The notes below the pieces were generated by a model. That model was not told the origin of the DNA. It did no database searches and worked only from the letters and a program-made list of their open reading frames with translations. Shown in pieces: positions 8,032 through 16,599 of a stretch of DNA of 64,000 bases (the first letter of the stretch is position 1; every line of letters starts with the position of its first letter). Origin of the DNA: Amycolatopsis tolypomycina (GTDB taxonomy: Bacteria; Actinomycetota; Actinomycetes; Mycobacteriales; Pseudonocardiaceae); contig NZ_FNSO01000003.1 in the NCBI RefSeq assembly GCF_900105945.1, positions 186,001 to 250,000 of the forward strand. Direction: 5' to 3'. The position numbers and the translations under genes were made by a program.

Positions 8032-8394
8032 TCAGTCGATCCACCACAAACCGATCGCCGCCAGGACGCCGACGACGAACACCGTCAAGATCGTGGTTCC
8101 GAGCCCCTGCACCACCGAACTGACCACGATGCTCAGCAGCACCTCGACGACGAAGATGTCGAATTTGCTGTCCGCGTCGCCGCGCCGGGCCTTCCGCTGC
8201 CTGCTGAGCAGGGCGGCCACCGGAAAACCGAGTCCCTGCCGAATTGTTTTCTGGTAACCGGATGCGCCCTCCAACGCGGAAAAAGCCGACAGCAGGAGCC
8301 ACTTCACCAGCGGCAACAGCACGAATTTGGCGATACCGAAAGAAAACAACAGCCACATGAACGCCAGCAGGCACGCACCAAGGAAAGACCACAC
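8032..8394 (-). CDS. uncharacterised small membrane protein
   Basis: 120 residues. Two hydrophobic N-terminal segments (SFLGACLLAFMWLLFSFGIAKF; LLPLVKWLLLSAFSAL) and two C-terminal ones (FVVEVLLSIVVSSVV; TTILTVFVVGVLAAIGLWW) flank a basic loop SRQRKARRGD. GTG at 8394 has GAGAGGGG upstream; the longer open frame beyond it has no ribosome site and overlaps the LuxR gene in another frame. Probably the first gene of the four-gene operon 8394-7035. No family recognised. Confidence 0.6.
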   Translation of the reverse strand: MWSFLGACLLAFMWLLFSFGIAKFVLLPLVKWLLLSAFSALEGASGYQKTIRQGLGFPVAALLSRQRKARRGDADSKFDIFVVEVLLSIVVSSVVQGLGTTILTVFVVGVLAAIGLWWID

Positions 8395-8501
8395 AGTGCA
8401 CCCCTCTCGCGCTCCCGGAACAAGTTTAACCGCGCCACTGGCGCAAGTCCGTCCTAAATGGTCTGAAAAAGAACCGGCCGGGCCGTCATACTTGGTATCA
8501 G

Positions 8502-9482
8502 TCACCCCGGCGGGCGGACGCTGCCGAGATAGGCGGAGATTTCCGCGGCGGCCGCCGAACGCTGCCGCACGCCGTACTTGCGCAGGATCTTGCCGACGTG
8601 GGTCTTGACCGTGGGCAGCTCGATGTGCAGCCGTTCCCGGATCTCGTCGTTCGTGAGGCCCTCGGCGAGCAGGGCCGCGACCTCGCGCTCGCGGGCGCTC
8701 AGGGACTCGAACCGCTCGGCGGCCTGCCGGTAGGAGTCGAACTCCATTTCGGCGGTGTCGACCTGGAGCCGTTCGCACTCCCGCACCAGCTCGCGCGCGG
8801 ACTCCAGCAGGGGGTGACCGTCCCGCTCGAGCGCGTCCCGCAGTTCGGCGGCCGCCGCCCGCACGACGGAGACCCGCTCGACCACGAGGTCGGCCATCGA
8901 CCGCGAGAGCACGCGCGTCACCGCCGGCCGCTCGCCGTCGTCGAGCGTCTCCAGGAACCGGCGGTTCTCCTCCTCGGTGGACAGCATCCGGGCCAGCACC
9001 TCGGCGAGCCATTCCAGCGCGGCCAGCTCGGCGTCCCCGTAGCAGTCCGACGTGTAGGCCTGGGCGGAGACGACGCCGATGACCTCGTCGGTCCCCGTCC
9101 GGCGCATCGGCACGACGAGCGCGTCCGCCGACCGGCGGCCCCGGTCACCCCACGGGATGCCGCGGTCGAGCACCGCGCCGCCGTCGTCGCGGTAGCGGTA
9201 GGACCGGCGGTTGCGGAACACCCAGCCGGTCGGCCCGTCCGGGTTCAGTTCGCGCAGGCCGGGCAGGGCGTAGACCGAGCCGTCGTACTGGTAGGCGTAG
9301 AGGACGTGCCCGGGGTCGCGGAACAGCGCCACGTAGAAGGCGTCGACCTTCATCGCCGAGGCCACGACCTCGCGGAGGTGGTCGTAGAGGGCGTGGTGCC
9401 CGCGGACGGCGAGCGCGGAGAGCGACCGCTGCCCGTCCCGCAGGAGCCGGACCAGGCGTTCGTCGAACAGCGTCACCGGCAC
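8502..9482 (-). CDS. GAF-domain LuxR-type transcriptional regulator
   Basis: 326 residues. GAF-like sensory domain at about 30-175 (VDAFYVALFRDPGHVLYAYQYDG... GPTGWVFRNRRSYRYRDD), a helical connector, then a C-terminal NarL/LuxR helix-turn-helix at about 255-320 (LSAREREVAALLAEGLTNDEIRERLHIELPTVKTHVGKILRKYGV). No receiver domain, so it probably responds to a ligand or redox cue bound by the GAF domain. It is divergent from the TetR/ABC exporter pair and upstream of the four-gene unit; the target is unknown. TCACGG-A-CCGTGA (9541-9553) in the divergent region is a possible binding site. Confidence 0.85.
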   Translation of the reverse strand: MPVTLFDERLVRLLRDGQRSLSALAVRGHHALYDHLREVVASAMKVDAFYVALFRDPGHVLYAYQYDGSVYALPGLRELNPDGPTGWVFRNRRSYRYRDDGGAVLDRGIPWGDRGRRSADALVVPMRRTGTDEVIGVVSAQAYTSDCYGDAELAALEWLAEVLARMLSTEEENRRFLETLDDGERPAVTRVLSRSMADLVVERVSVVRAAAAELRDALERDGHPLLESARELVRECERLQVDTAEMEFDSYRQAAERFESLSAREREVAALLAEGLTNDEIRERLHIELPTVKTHVGKILRKYGVRQRSAAAAEISAYLGSVRPPG

Positions 9483-9572
9483 TCTCCTCGGTCGCTTGCC
9501 ACCCCTAAGTCGAGGGGATGACCAGGTCCGTTACGACTTCTCACGGACCGTGACCACGAGCAATCCAGTTGA

Positions 9573-9592
9573 CGGAGTGAGCACTCACTCCG
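9573..9592. promoter_or_regulatory. TetR-type operator upstream of the TetR/ABC exporter operon
   Basis: Perfect 20-bp inverted repeat CGGAGTGAG-CA-CTCACTCCG, 12 bases before the tetR ATG. A TTGACG box (9569-9574) overlaps its left end and could be the -35 element, so bound repressor would block polymerase. Typical autoregulation layout. Confidence 0.7.
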
Positions 9593-9604
9593 CACACTGG
9601 TGGC

Positions 9605-10234
9605 ATGACACCAGCACCCGAAACCCGGCGGCGAGCGCCGGGCATGAGCGTCGAAGCCCGGCGCGCCATGATCGTGCACGCGGTGCTGCCGCTCCTGGTG
9701 GAGCACGGCGCGAACGTCACGACCAGCCAGATCGCCCGCGCGGCCGGCATCGGCGAAGGCACGATCTTCCGCGCGTTCAAGGACAAGGACGAGCTCTTCG
9801 ACGCCTGCACCGCGGAGGCGCTGCGGCCCGACCACGCGCTCGACGCGATCGCCGACATCCCCCTGGACCAGCCCCTGGCCGACCGGCTCGTCGAGGCCGC
9901 CGAAGCACTCGGCGCCCACCTCGAGCGGATGGGGGCGCTGATGGGCGCCCTGCACGCGTCCGGGCGGCACAAGCTGCGCGACCCCGAACAGCGCCTCAAG
10001 GACCGGCGCGCCAGCTGGAAGGGCAACCGGCGCGAGTCGATGGTCGCCATGCGCGGCGCGATCGTCGAGCTGTTCACGCCCGAGAAGGACCGGCTGCGGC
10101 TGCCGCCCGAGCAGCTGGCCACGCTCTACCTGGCCCTGCTGTTCGGCGGCCGCCCGATGGCCGCGGACGGCGACGCGCCCACCACGCGCCAGGTGGTCGA
10201 CGTCTTCCTGCACGGCGCCGTGGGGGCCGAGTGA
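9605..10234 (+). CDS. TetR family transcriptional regulator
   Basis: 209 residues. N-terminal DNA-binding domain with the TetR helix-turn-helix (TTSQIARAAGIGEGTIFRAFKDKDELFDAC, about residues 39-68) and a helical ligand-binding C-terminus. ATG at 9605 is just downstream of a perfect inverted repeat. Its stop overlaps or nearly abuts the ABC exporter gene, so it most likely represses its own operon and is released by a substrate of the exporter. Confidence 0.9.
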   Translation: MTPAPETRRRAPGMSVEARRAMIVHAVLPLLVEHGANVTTSQIARAAGIGEGTIFRAFKDKDELFDACTAEALRPDHALDAIADIPLDQPLADRLVEAAEALGAHLERMGALMGALHASGRHKLRDPEQRLKDRRASWKGNRRESMVAMRGAIVELFTPEKDRLRLPPEQLATLYLALLFGGRPMAADGDAPTTRQVVDVFLHGAVGAE

Positions 10235-10254
10235 TCCCGGGCGGTGGGGGTGGC

Positions 10255-12201
10255 ATGGAGTTCATGCTGGCCCGGCGCGGCCGGCGGCGGCACGCCGTGA
10301 CGGTGCCGGAAAGCGGGCTCACCGGGCCCGTCGACATTCCCGAACCGAAGCAGGACGACCAGCCGAAGGACCTGCGCTCCCGGCTCAAGCGCGCGAAGAC
10401 GTCCGTGGCGGGCACGGTGCGCGGCCTGCCCAAGGTCGTCAAGCTGACCTGGCAGGCCAGCCCGGTCCTGACCATCCTCCTGGCGCTGATCACGCTGCTG
10501 TCGGGCCTGCTGCCGACCGTGACCGCGTACGTCGCGAAGCTGCTGCTCGACGCCGTCGTCGCGGCGATCCAGGGCAAGGGCACCACCGGCGACATCGTCA
10601 ACGTCGCGCTGTTCCAGTTCGGCGTGCTCGCCGCGACCGCGATCAGCAGCGCGCTGACGTCGATCGCGCAGTCGCTGCTGCAGGAACGGATGACGCTGAC
10701 CATCCGCCACCAGGTCATGGCCCACGCGAGCGAGCTGCACCTGGCGTACTTCGAGGGATCGGCGTCCTACGACATGCTGCGCCAGGCCGCGCAGGAGGCG
10801 CCGACGCGGCCGCTGTCGATGATGAACTCGGCGCTGGGGCTGGTGCGGACGCTGATCACGTTCGGCAGCATGATCGCGCTGCTCGTCGCGATCAGCCCGC
10901 TGCTGGCCCTGGTCGCGCTGGTGGCGCCGATCCCGGCGTTCATCTCGCAGTCCAAGTACGGCTCGCGCGCGTTCTGGCTGACGTTCCTGATGTCGCCGAT
11001 CAAGCGGCGGATGGACTACCTGTCGTCGCTGGTCACCACGGACACGTACGCGAAGGAGACGAAGCTGTTCGGGCTCGGCCCGTACTTCGTCGACCGCTTC
11101 CGCCGGCTGGGCCTGGTTTCGTACGAGCGGCAGCGGAAGCTGACGATCAACCGCAACATCAGCTCGACGGCCTGGGGACTCCTGAGCACGCTCGCGGGCT
11201 CGGCGATCGCGTTGTACATCGCGCTGGAGGCGGTCGGCGGCCGGCTCACGCTCGGCGACCTGGCGCTGTACACGGCCGCGGCGACGTCCGTGCAGACGTC
11301 GGTGTCCGGGCTGTTCACGGCGTTTTCGGGGATGTACGAGAACAACCTGTACCTCGACACGCTGTACCGGTTCCTGGACACGAAGCCGGAGATCACGGCG
11401 CCCCCGGCGCCCCGGCCGTTTCCGTCCGTTGTGGACGGTCACATCGAGTTCGACTCGGTGACGTTCGCGTACCCGGGCTCGGACGAGCCGGCGCTGGAGA
11501 ACGTCAGCTTCGAGATCCGGCCGGGCGAGACGGTGGCGGTGGTGGGCCGCAACGGCGCGGGCAAGTCGACGCTGTTCAAGCTGCTCTGCCGGCTGTACGA
11601 CCCGACTGGCGGGGTTATTCGCCTCGACGGCGTGGACATCCGCGAGTACGACCCGGTCGAGCTGCGCACCCGGATCAGCGCGATGTTCCAGGACTACGTG
11701 ACGTACCAGGGCACGGCGGCGGAGAACATCGGCTTGGGGGACCTCGCGCGGCTGGAGGACCGGCCGCACATCGAGGAGTCGGCCCGCAGGGCGGGCGCGG
11801 ACGAGCGCATCGAGCGGCTGCCGTCGGGCTACGACAGCCCGTTGGGCCGCTGGTTCGACCAGGGTGTCTCGCTGTCCGGCGGCGAGTGGCAGAAGATCGC
11901 GTTGGCCCGGGCTTTCCAGCGCGAGGCACCGCTGTTGATCCTCGACGAGCCGACGTCGGCGCTGGACGCGCAGGCCGAGCACGACCTGTTCTCGCGGCTG
12001 CGGTCGTTGTCCGAGGGCCGGACGACGTTGTACATCTCGCACCGGTTCTCGACGGTCCGGCAGGCTGAGCGGATCCTGCTGCTGGACCACGGGAAGGTGG
12101 CGGAGTACGGGACGCACGAGGAGCTGATGGCGGCGAAGGCGGGGTACGCGGAGCTGTTCACGCTGCAGGCGCGGGCGTACCTGGACGAGGTGCCGAGCTA
12201 G
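10255..12201 (+). CDS. ABC exporter, fused permease and ATPase
   Basis: About 648 residues. A cytoplasmic N-terminal extension (about 65 residues) is followed by six transmembrane segments of an ABC type-1 exporter and a C-terminal ATPase with Walker A GRNGAGKST, Q-loop MFQDY, signature LSGGEWQ, Walker B LLILDEPTSALD and H-loop ISHRF. All catalytic motifs are intact, so it can work as a homodimeric exporter of a drug, lipid or peptide. Two starts fit: GTG at 10231, which overlaps the tetR stop (GTGA), and ATG at 10255 behind GGTGGGGG; I list the latter. Regulation by the adjacent TetR is inferred. Confidence 0.88.
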   Translation: MEFMLARRGRRRHAVTVPESGLTGPVDIPEPKQDDQPKDLRSRLKRAKTSVAGTVRGLPKVVKLTWQASPVLTILLALITLLSGLLPTVTAYVAKLLLDAVVAAIQGKGTTGDIVNVALFQFGVLAATAISSALTSIAQSLLQERMTLTIRHQVMAHASELHLAYFEGSASYDMLRQAAQEAPTRPLSMMNSALGLVRTLITFGSMIALLVAISPLLALVALVAPIPAFISQSKYGSRAFWLTFLMSPIKRRMDYLSSLVTTDTYAKETKLFGLGPYFVDRFRRLGLVSYERQRKLTINRNISSTAWGLLSTLAGSAIALYIALEAVGGRLTLGDLALYTAAATSVQTSVSGLFTAFSGMYENNLYLDTLYRFLDTKPEITAPPAPRPFPSVVDGHIEFDSVTFAYPGSDEPALENVSFEIRPGETVAVVGRNGAGKSTLFKLLCRLYDPTGGVIRLDGVDIREYDPVELRTRISAMFQDYVTYQGTAAENIGLGDLARLEDRPHIEESARRAGADERIERLPSGYDSPLGRWFDQGVSLSGGEWQKIALARAFQREAPLLILDEPTSALDAQAEHDLFSRLRSLSEGRTTLYISHRFSTVRQAERILLLDHGKVAEYGTHEELMAAKAGYAELFTLQARAYLDEVPS

Positions 12202-12246
12202 CGTGTTTTGCCTCCGCGGCGGGCCCCACGGGGCTAGGGTCCGGCC

Positions 12247-12822
12247 ATGGGGGAGTTCGAACCGGCACCACCGGTGGTGCTGCCGCCGCTGCGTCCGAGG
12301 TTCTGGACGCGGCGGCGGCTGCTGGTCGCCGCACTCGTGGTCGTGGCACTCGCGGCCACCGTCGTCGTATTGACGTGGGAGCCGGGGCCGGGTGAGCCGG
12401 GCTGGCAGCCGCTGACCGGGGAGACCGAGAACCATTCGAGCACCGGCAAGGCCGGGCTGCAGTTCGCGCAAGTCCTTTCGAACGACGAGGACGCCGACGT
12501 GGTGATCGAGTCGGTGCGGGCGGAGGTGCCGGCCGGGCTGAGCGTCAAGGAGTCCGGCCAGCTGCCGCTGGGGTGGCTGACGGAGTTCTACTGGCTGACG
12601 CCGCCGAAGCTGATCCCGCTGCCGGTCACCGCCCCGGCCGGCCACAAGATCAAGTTCGTGGTCCGGTTCCACGTGAGCTGCCCACCCGCGAAGCCGGCCA
12701 CCCGCATCCCGTGGCGGCTGTTCCTGACGGTCCGCTCCGGCCCGGTGCGACAGGAGGTCGAGGTGGGCTCGCTTCGCGCGATCGAGCTGGCGGACAGCGC
12801 GCTGCCGGAGTTCTGCGGCTAG
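12247..12822 (+). CDS. uncharacterised membrane-anchored protein
   Basis: 191 residues. A short cytoplasmic Pro-rich N-terminus and RRR stop-transfer signal precede one transmembrane helix (LLVAALVVVALAATVVVLTW, about 26-45); the remaining 145 residues would be outside the cell and look beta-rich (ADVVIESVRAEVPAGLSVKE..., IKFVVRFHVSCPPAKP), with two cysteines (SCPP and the C-terminal EFCG) that could form a disulfide. The fold may be Ig-like. Convergent with the pentapeptide-repeat gene, with ends overlapping by 4 bases. Not recognised. Confidence 0.65.
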   Translation: MGEFEPAPPVVLPPLRPRFWTRRRLLVAALVVVALAATVVVLTWEPGPGEPGWQPLTGETENHSSTGKAGLQFAQVLSNDEDADVVIESVRAEVPAGLSVKESGQLPLGWLTEFYWLTPPKLIPLPVTAPAGHKIKFVVRFHVSCPPAKPATRIPWRLFLTVRSGPVRQEVEVGSLRAIELADSALPEFCG

Positions 12823-14156
12823 GTGCGCACGCGGTGCGGCGGCAGTGTGGTGCCGCCGCGGAGCTCGAGCTTTTCGGTGATCAGCCGCTGCGGGCCGGCG
12901 TCCTCGGAGGTGTCGACGGCGATCGCGACGGTGTCGAGGACCGCGTTCTGGATGGTGATCACCCGGTGCCGGTCGCCCGACCAGCTCAGGTCCAGGCGGC
13001 AGCGCACCATTCGCACGTCGGAGAGGGCCACTCTCGACCACCCGCCGCCACCGCCGGACCATTCGTAGCTCCGGCCCGAGAGGTCGAGTTCGAGATCGGC
13101 GAAATCGCACCGTTCGAACCGCAGGGTGCCCGCGGCGATCGAGAAGTCGCCGAAGTTGATCCGCTGCACCCGGAAGCGGCAGGCGTAGAAGCCGACGGGC
13201 CGCCCGGACAGCTCGCCGTCGCCGAAGTCCAGCACCTCGCCGTCGAACTCGGCCCCGACGAAGTGCACGGCGGCCCGTTCGAACACGACGTTGGTGAAGA
13301 CGGTGGTCTTGGCGGTGAACCGGGTGTCCAGGCAGCTCAGGCGGCCGCGGAACGTCGTCCGGGCGAAGGACGTCAGGAGGCCGCGGAACTCGGCGTTGTC
13401 GAAGACGACCGCGCCTTCGAAGCTCAACCCGGCGAAGTCCGCGTTGTCGAAGACGAGGCCGGTGAAGTCGAAGTCGAGGGCCCGCCAGGAGGGTTCCGCG
13501 GTCTCCACGACCCGGTCGCGGATGGCGCGCAGCACGGCGTTCCGGATCTCGGTCTCGCCGGGTTTGTCCGAGTTGCGGCCCAGCCGGAGGTAGCCGCACA
13601 GGACGTCGACACAGACCTGGCGCTTGTCCGCCCAGTCGTCAGCCAGCCCGGCCAGCGCGTAGACGCCGGTGAGCCGGACCGCGGGACTTTCGTGCGCAAG
13701 CTGTTCGGCGGCGGACGAGAGCCGCTCGTTGAACCGCTGTTCGACCTCCCGCTGAGCCCGATCGACGTCGAGATCGTGCTCGTCCTCGGCCACCCGCTGC
13801 CGCCGGTAGTTGACGGCAAGCAGCACGACACCCCCGAAGCCGGCGACGACCGAGAGCGCGATCTTGAGCAGGTCCAGCATTTGCGGGACGCCGAAGGAGC
13901 CGGCCTTCGGGAACCGCGGCCACCCGAGGAACCACAGCAGCCCGACGGCGGCGGTGCTGACGACCACCATGGCCAGGACGAGCCAGCCGAGCACCGAGGC
14001 GGCCATCCGCCGCCGCCGCCGCGTCACGTCTTCCGCCTCGACGACGTCGTCGCGGGTCCGGGCGGCGCCGCTCTTCCGGCTTCGGCCGTATGCGACGACG
14101 ATCACCGCCATGAGCAGCAGGATCGCTATCAGGAGATAGCGCAGCCAGTCGGACAC
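12819..14156 (-). CDS. membrane-anchored pentapeptide-repeat protein
   Basis: 445 residues. Three hydrophobic segments near the N-terminus (about 4-22, 52-74, 88-110) are followed by a charged helix (YRRQRVAEDEHDLDVDRAQREVEQRFNERL) and, after about residue 210, pentapeptide-like repeats of the A(D/N)LxF type (LDFDFTGLVFDNADFAGLSFEGAVVF). Such repeats fold into a right-handed quadrilateral beta helix. The region 120-200, with VRLTGVYALAGLADDW and CVDVLCGYLRL, is typical of actinobacterial membrane-linked pentapeptide proteins. Molecular role unknown. GTG start. Confidence 0.8.
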   Translation of the reverse strand: MSDWLRYLLIAILLLMAVIVVAYGRSRKSGAARTRDDVVEAEDVTRRRRRMAASVLGWLVLAMVVVSTAAVGLLWFLGWPRFPKAGSFGVPQMLDLLKIALSVVAGFGGVVLLAVNYRRQRVAEDEHDLDVDRAQREVEQRFNERLSSAAEQLAHESPAVRLTGVYALAGLADDWADKRQVCVDVLCGYLRLGRNSDKPGETEIRNAVLRAIRDRVVETAEPSWRALDFDFTGLVFDNADFAGLSFEGAVVFDNAEFRGLLTSFARTTFRGRLSCLDTRFTAKTTVFTNVVFERAAVHFVGAEFDGEVLDFGDGELSGRPVGFYACRFRVQRINFGDFSIAAGTLRFERCDFADLELDLSGRSYEWSGGGGGWSRVALSDVRMVRCRLDLSWSGDRHRVITIQNAVLDTVAIAVDTSEDAGPQRLITEKLELRGGTTLPPHRVRT

Positions 14157-14224
14157 GAGGGGTGACCCTAGTCGCCGTCACGGGGGCCCGGGAGCAAAAC
14201 GGACAGGTCGTTCGTTGACCGGGT

Positions 14225-14701
14225 ATGGCTGTCGCGTTCCTGCTTTACGTCTTCGCCGAGATCGCCGCGATCTGGGCGGTGGGCTCGGCCGTGGGTGTGT
14301 TCGGCACGCTGGGCCTCCTCCTGGCGGGAGCGATCCTGGGCTCGTGGCTGGCCCGCCGCGAGGGAGCCAAGGCGATGCGGGCGTTCACGTCAGCGGCCCG
14401 CTCGGGCCGGCCGGCGGAGAAGGAACTGACGGACGGAATGCTGGTCGGGCTCGGCGGTGTGCTGATCCTGGTGCCCGGGTTCGTTTCGGACGTCTTGGGG
14501 TTGCTGTTGATCCTGCCGCCTTCGCGCGCGGTGGCTCGGCGGCTGTGGTTGCGGCGGATGGAGAAGCGGGCGGTGCGGTTCGCCAACCAGCGGCGGGGGC
14601 CGGTGATGGTGGTGGACAGCGAGGTGGTGCCACCGTCGGAGGAGCGCCGGCGCGAAGGAACCCAGCCGACGGTGATCGAGGGACGGGTCATCGAGGGCTG
14701 A
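14225..14701 (+). CDS. fxsA: FxsA family membrane protein
   Basis: 158 residues. Hydrophobic segments at about 3-25 and 27-45 with GTLGLLLAGAILGSWLARREG, then DGMLVGLGGVLILVPGFVSDVLGLLLILPPSR, which is the FxsA signature region, and a cytoplasmic basic C-terminus. In E. coli FxsA is an inner-membrane protein that relieves phage T7 exclusion by the F plasmid; no such role should be assumed here. It marks the left border of the accessory island. Confidence 0.85.
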   Translation: MAVAFLLYVFAEIAAIWAVGSAVGVFGTLGLLLAGAILGSWLARREGAKAMRAFTSAARSGRPAEKELTDGMLVGLGGVLILVPGFVSDVLGLLLILPPSRAVARRLWLRRMEKRAVRFANQRRGPVMVVDSEVVPPSEERRREGTQPTVIEGRVIEG

Positions 14702-14780
14702 CCTGCAGCAGCGACGACACGCAAGCTGATGTTGCTAGGCGTTTGCACGTGCAGTCTCTAAGATCGAACGCGTGTTCGTG

Positions 14781-15239
14781 CTACGAGATCGCGGCCTCGA
14801 CAGCCGAGACGGCATCACGCAGCGGCACGTGTTCCCAGATGCGGACCACTCGCCAGCCCGCTTCCACGAGCGCTTCCGTAACCAGCTGATCACGGCTCAT
14901 GTTGCGCCGGAGCTTCGGCGTCCAGTACCACTCGTTGCTGGTCGGGTGGCGCCCGTGTTCCGGGCAGACGTGCCAGAAGCAACCGTCGACGAAGATCGCG
15001 ACCTTTCGCTTCGTGAAGACGATGTCCGGACGAACACGCACCCCTTCGAGCACTATCGGCAGGTCCTTGCGGTACCGATAACCAAGGCGATGCAGCTCCT
15101 TGCGAAGAGTCACCTCTGGCTTGGTGTCCGTGCGCCTATTGGCTCGCATGTTGCGGGAACGCCCCTCGCTGGCAGCGGCAGGGTAGGGCTTCGGCTTGGC
15201 TTCTTGATCAGTTGGCGGGTGTCTCTCGCGGCGCGCCAT
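14781..15239 (-). CDS. vsr: very short patch repair (Vsr) endonuclease
   Basis: 152 residues. The core reads NRRTDTKPEVTLRKELHRLG, then RPDIVFTKRKVAIFVDGCFWHVCPEHGRHPTSN and YWTPKLRRNMSRD, matching Vsr in order: catalytic Asp in RPDIVF, the VDGCFWHxCPxH zinc/catalytic block with both His, and the NxxRD end. Vsr nicks next to T:G mismatches that arise by deamination of 5-methylcytosine, which fits the divergently encoded cytosine methyltransferase. The start (ATG, 15239) gives an N-terminal tail of about 33 residues; a shorter start at MRANRRTD is possible. Only 53 bp separate the two divergent genes, which must share a promoter region. Confidence 0.88.
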   Translation of the reverse strand: MARRERHPPTDQEAKPKPYPAAASEGRSRNMRANRRTDTKPEVTLRKELHRLGYRYRKDLPIVLEGVRVRPDIVFTKRKVAIFVDGCFWHVCPEHGRHPTSNEWYWTPKLRRNMSRDQLVTEALVEAGWRVVRIWEHVPLRDAVSAVEAAIS

Positions 15240-15292
15240 GCGCCAGATAGTCTCAGGCGCTACCTCGCCACGCCACCCTGGAAAGGAACCCG

Positions 15293-16599
15293 ATGACCGG
15301 CGCACCCGACGACAGCTCCTTCGAGGTCGTTGAACTCTGCGCTGGCGCAGTGGCCAGGCCCTTGGCCTCGAGCGAGCCGGGTTCAAGCACCGGCTTGCCG
15401 TCGAGCTGGACTCCAATGCCTTCGAGACCCTGCGGACCAATATCCCGGGATCAATCGAGATTGACGACGAAAAGCGCGACATCGTCCAGCAGGGCGATGT
15501 CGCCAATCCGGCCATCTTCAACCCCGAAGATCACCGTGAGGTCGCGTTGCTCGCCGGCGGGGTCCCGTGCCCGCCCTTCACGATCGCCGGGAAGCAGCTC
15601 GGCGCAAACGACGAACGTGATCTCTTCGCTTGGGCCGTGGAGCAGGTGGACAAGGTGCGGCCGCGTGCCCTGATGCTGGAGAACGTCCGAGGGCTCAGCC
15701 TGCCTCGGTTCTCGGGTTACCGGCAGTACGTCTTGGACAGGCTTGCCGAGTTCAAGTACGTCGCTGAATGGCGATTGCTCAACGCATGTGACTTCGGAGT
15801 GCCGCAGCTCCGGCCCCGGTTCGTGCTGGTCGCCATGCAGGAGGACGACGCCAAGTACTTCAAGTGGCCCGAACCTGTCGCCGAGCAGCTCACCGTCAGT
15901 GCCGCCATTCACGACCTCATGGGCGCCAACGGCTGGGAGGGGCTCGACCAATGGATCGAGGACGCTGACAAGATCGGGCCCACGATCGTCGGTGGTTCCA
16001 AGAAGCACGGCGGCGCAGACCTGGGGCCGACCAGGGCCAAGCGCGCATGGGCTGAGCTGAGCGTCGATGCGATGGGCGTGGCGGACGCCCCGCCCGCGCG
16101 GGATGCCAAGTTCAAGACCGAGACGAACCAAGCTCCTGGCCCGAAGCTGACCACCGAAATGGTCGCCCGTATCCAAGGCTGGCTCCCTGGATATGAGTGG
16201 ACCTTCACCGGGCGGAAGACGACTCGCTACCGGCAGATTGGCAATGCATTCCCGCCTCCAGTTGCTGAAGCAGTGGGCTCTGCGATCTTAAAGGCACTCA
16301 AGCACGAAGGCGCGGTCGTCTCACGTGAGACCTCGAACCATGACCCCGTTTACAAAGTTCTCCGGGAACTCGGCGGGCTCGTACCCGCCAGTGAGATTCT
16401 GAAACGCGCTGACCTTCGCAACGGGCTCGCCGAGATCGAGGAACGCATCACTCAGCTCGATCGCGACTTCATCATCGAACGCGAGCTCACGTCTGACGGG
16501 AGCCTTGCCTACCGGCTTGGCGAGTTCAAAGCATTCATCGGTCAGGCCAACCACGAACGCCACGAAAAGTTCAGCCAGAACCGGTCCAAGATCAGCTAG
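15293..16599 (+). pseudogene. C5-cytosine DNA methyltransferase, frameshifted in motif I
   Basis: Reading from ATG 15293 (GGAAAGG upstream) gives FEVVELCAGA, the start of SAM-binding motif I, and then leaves frame. Adding one G after 15350 restores GGQALGLERAGFKHRLAVEL and all of the rest: GGVPCPPF (motif IV, catalytic Cys), LMLENVRGL (VI), QLRPRF (VIII), and YRQIGNAFPPPVAEAVG (X). A C-terminal addition of about 90 residues (from SRETSNHD) looks like a winged-helix segment. The full length would be about 435 residues. As it stands the gene cannot make motif I; restart at the TTG/15547 frame would lack SAM binding. Either a true inactivating deletion or a base-call error. It ends overlapping the convergent helicase by 8 bases. 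Confidence 0.85.

Noticed and set aside
9496..10254. In-frame upstream extension of the ABC exporter through the TetR gene
   Set aside because: Frame overlap with a well-supported TetR gene; the exporter start near 10231-10255 has ribosome site and coupling.
10126..13599. Very long minus-strand open frame (over 1100 codons) across the ABC exporter region
   Set aside because: It is a shadow of the plus-strand ABC exporter and neighbouring genes caused by high-GC codon bias; its translation is Arg/Pro/Gly-rich without domains.
15293..15673. Short 126-codon ORF as an independent gene
   Set aside because: Only its first 20 residues (motif I start) are meaningful; the rest is out of frame with the methyltransferase because of the missing base.
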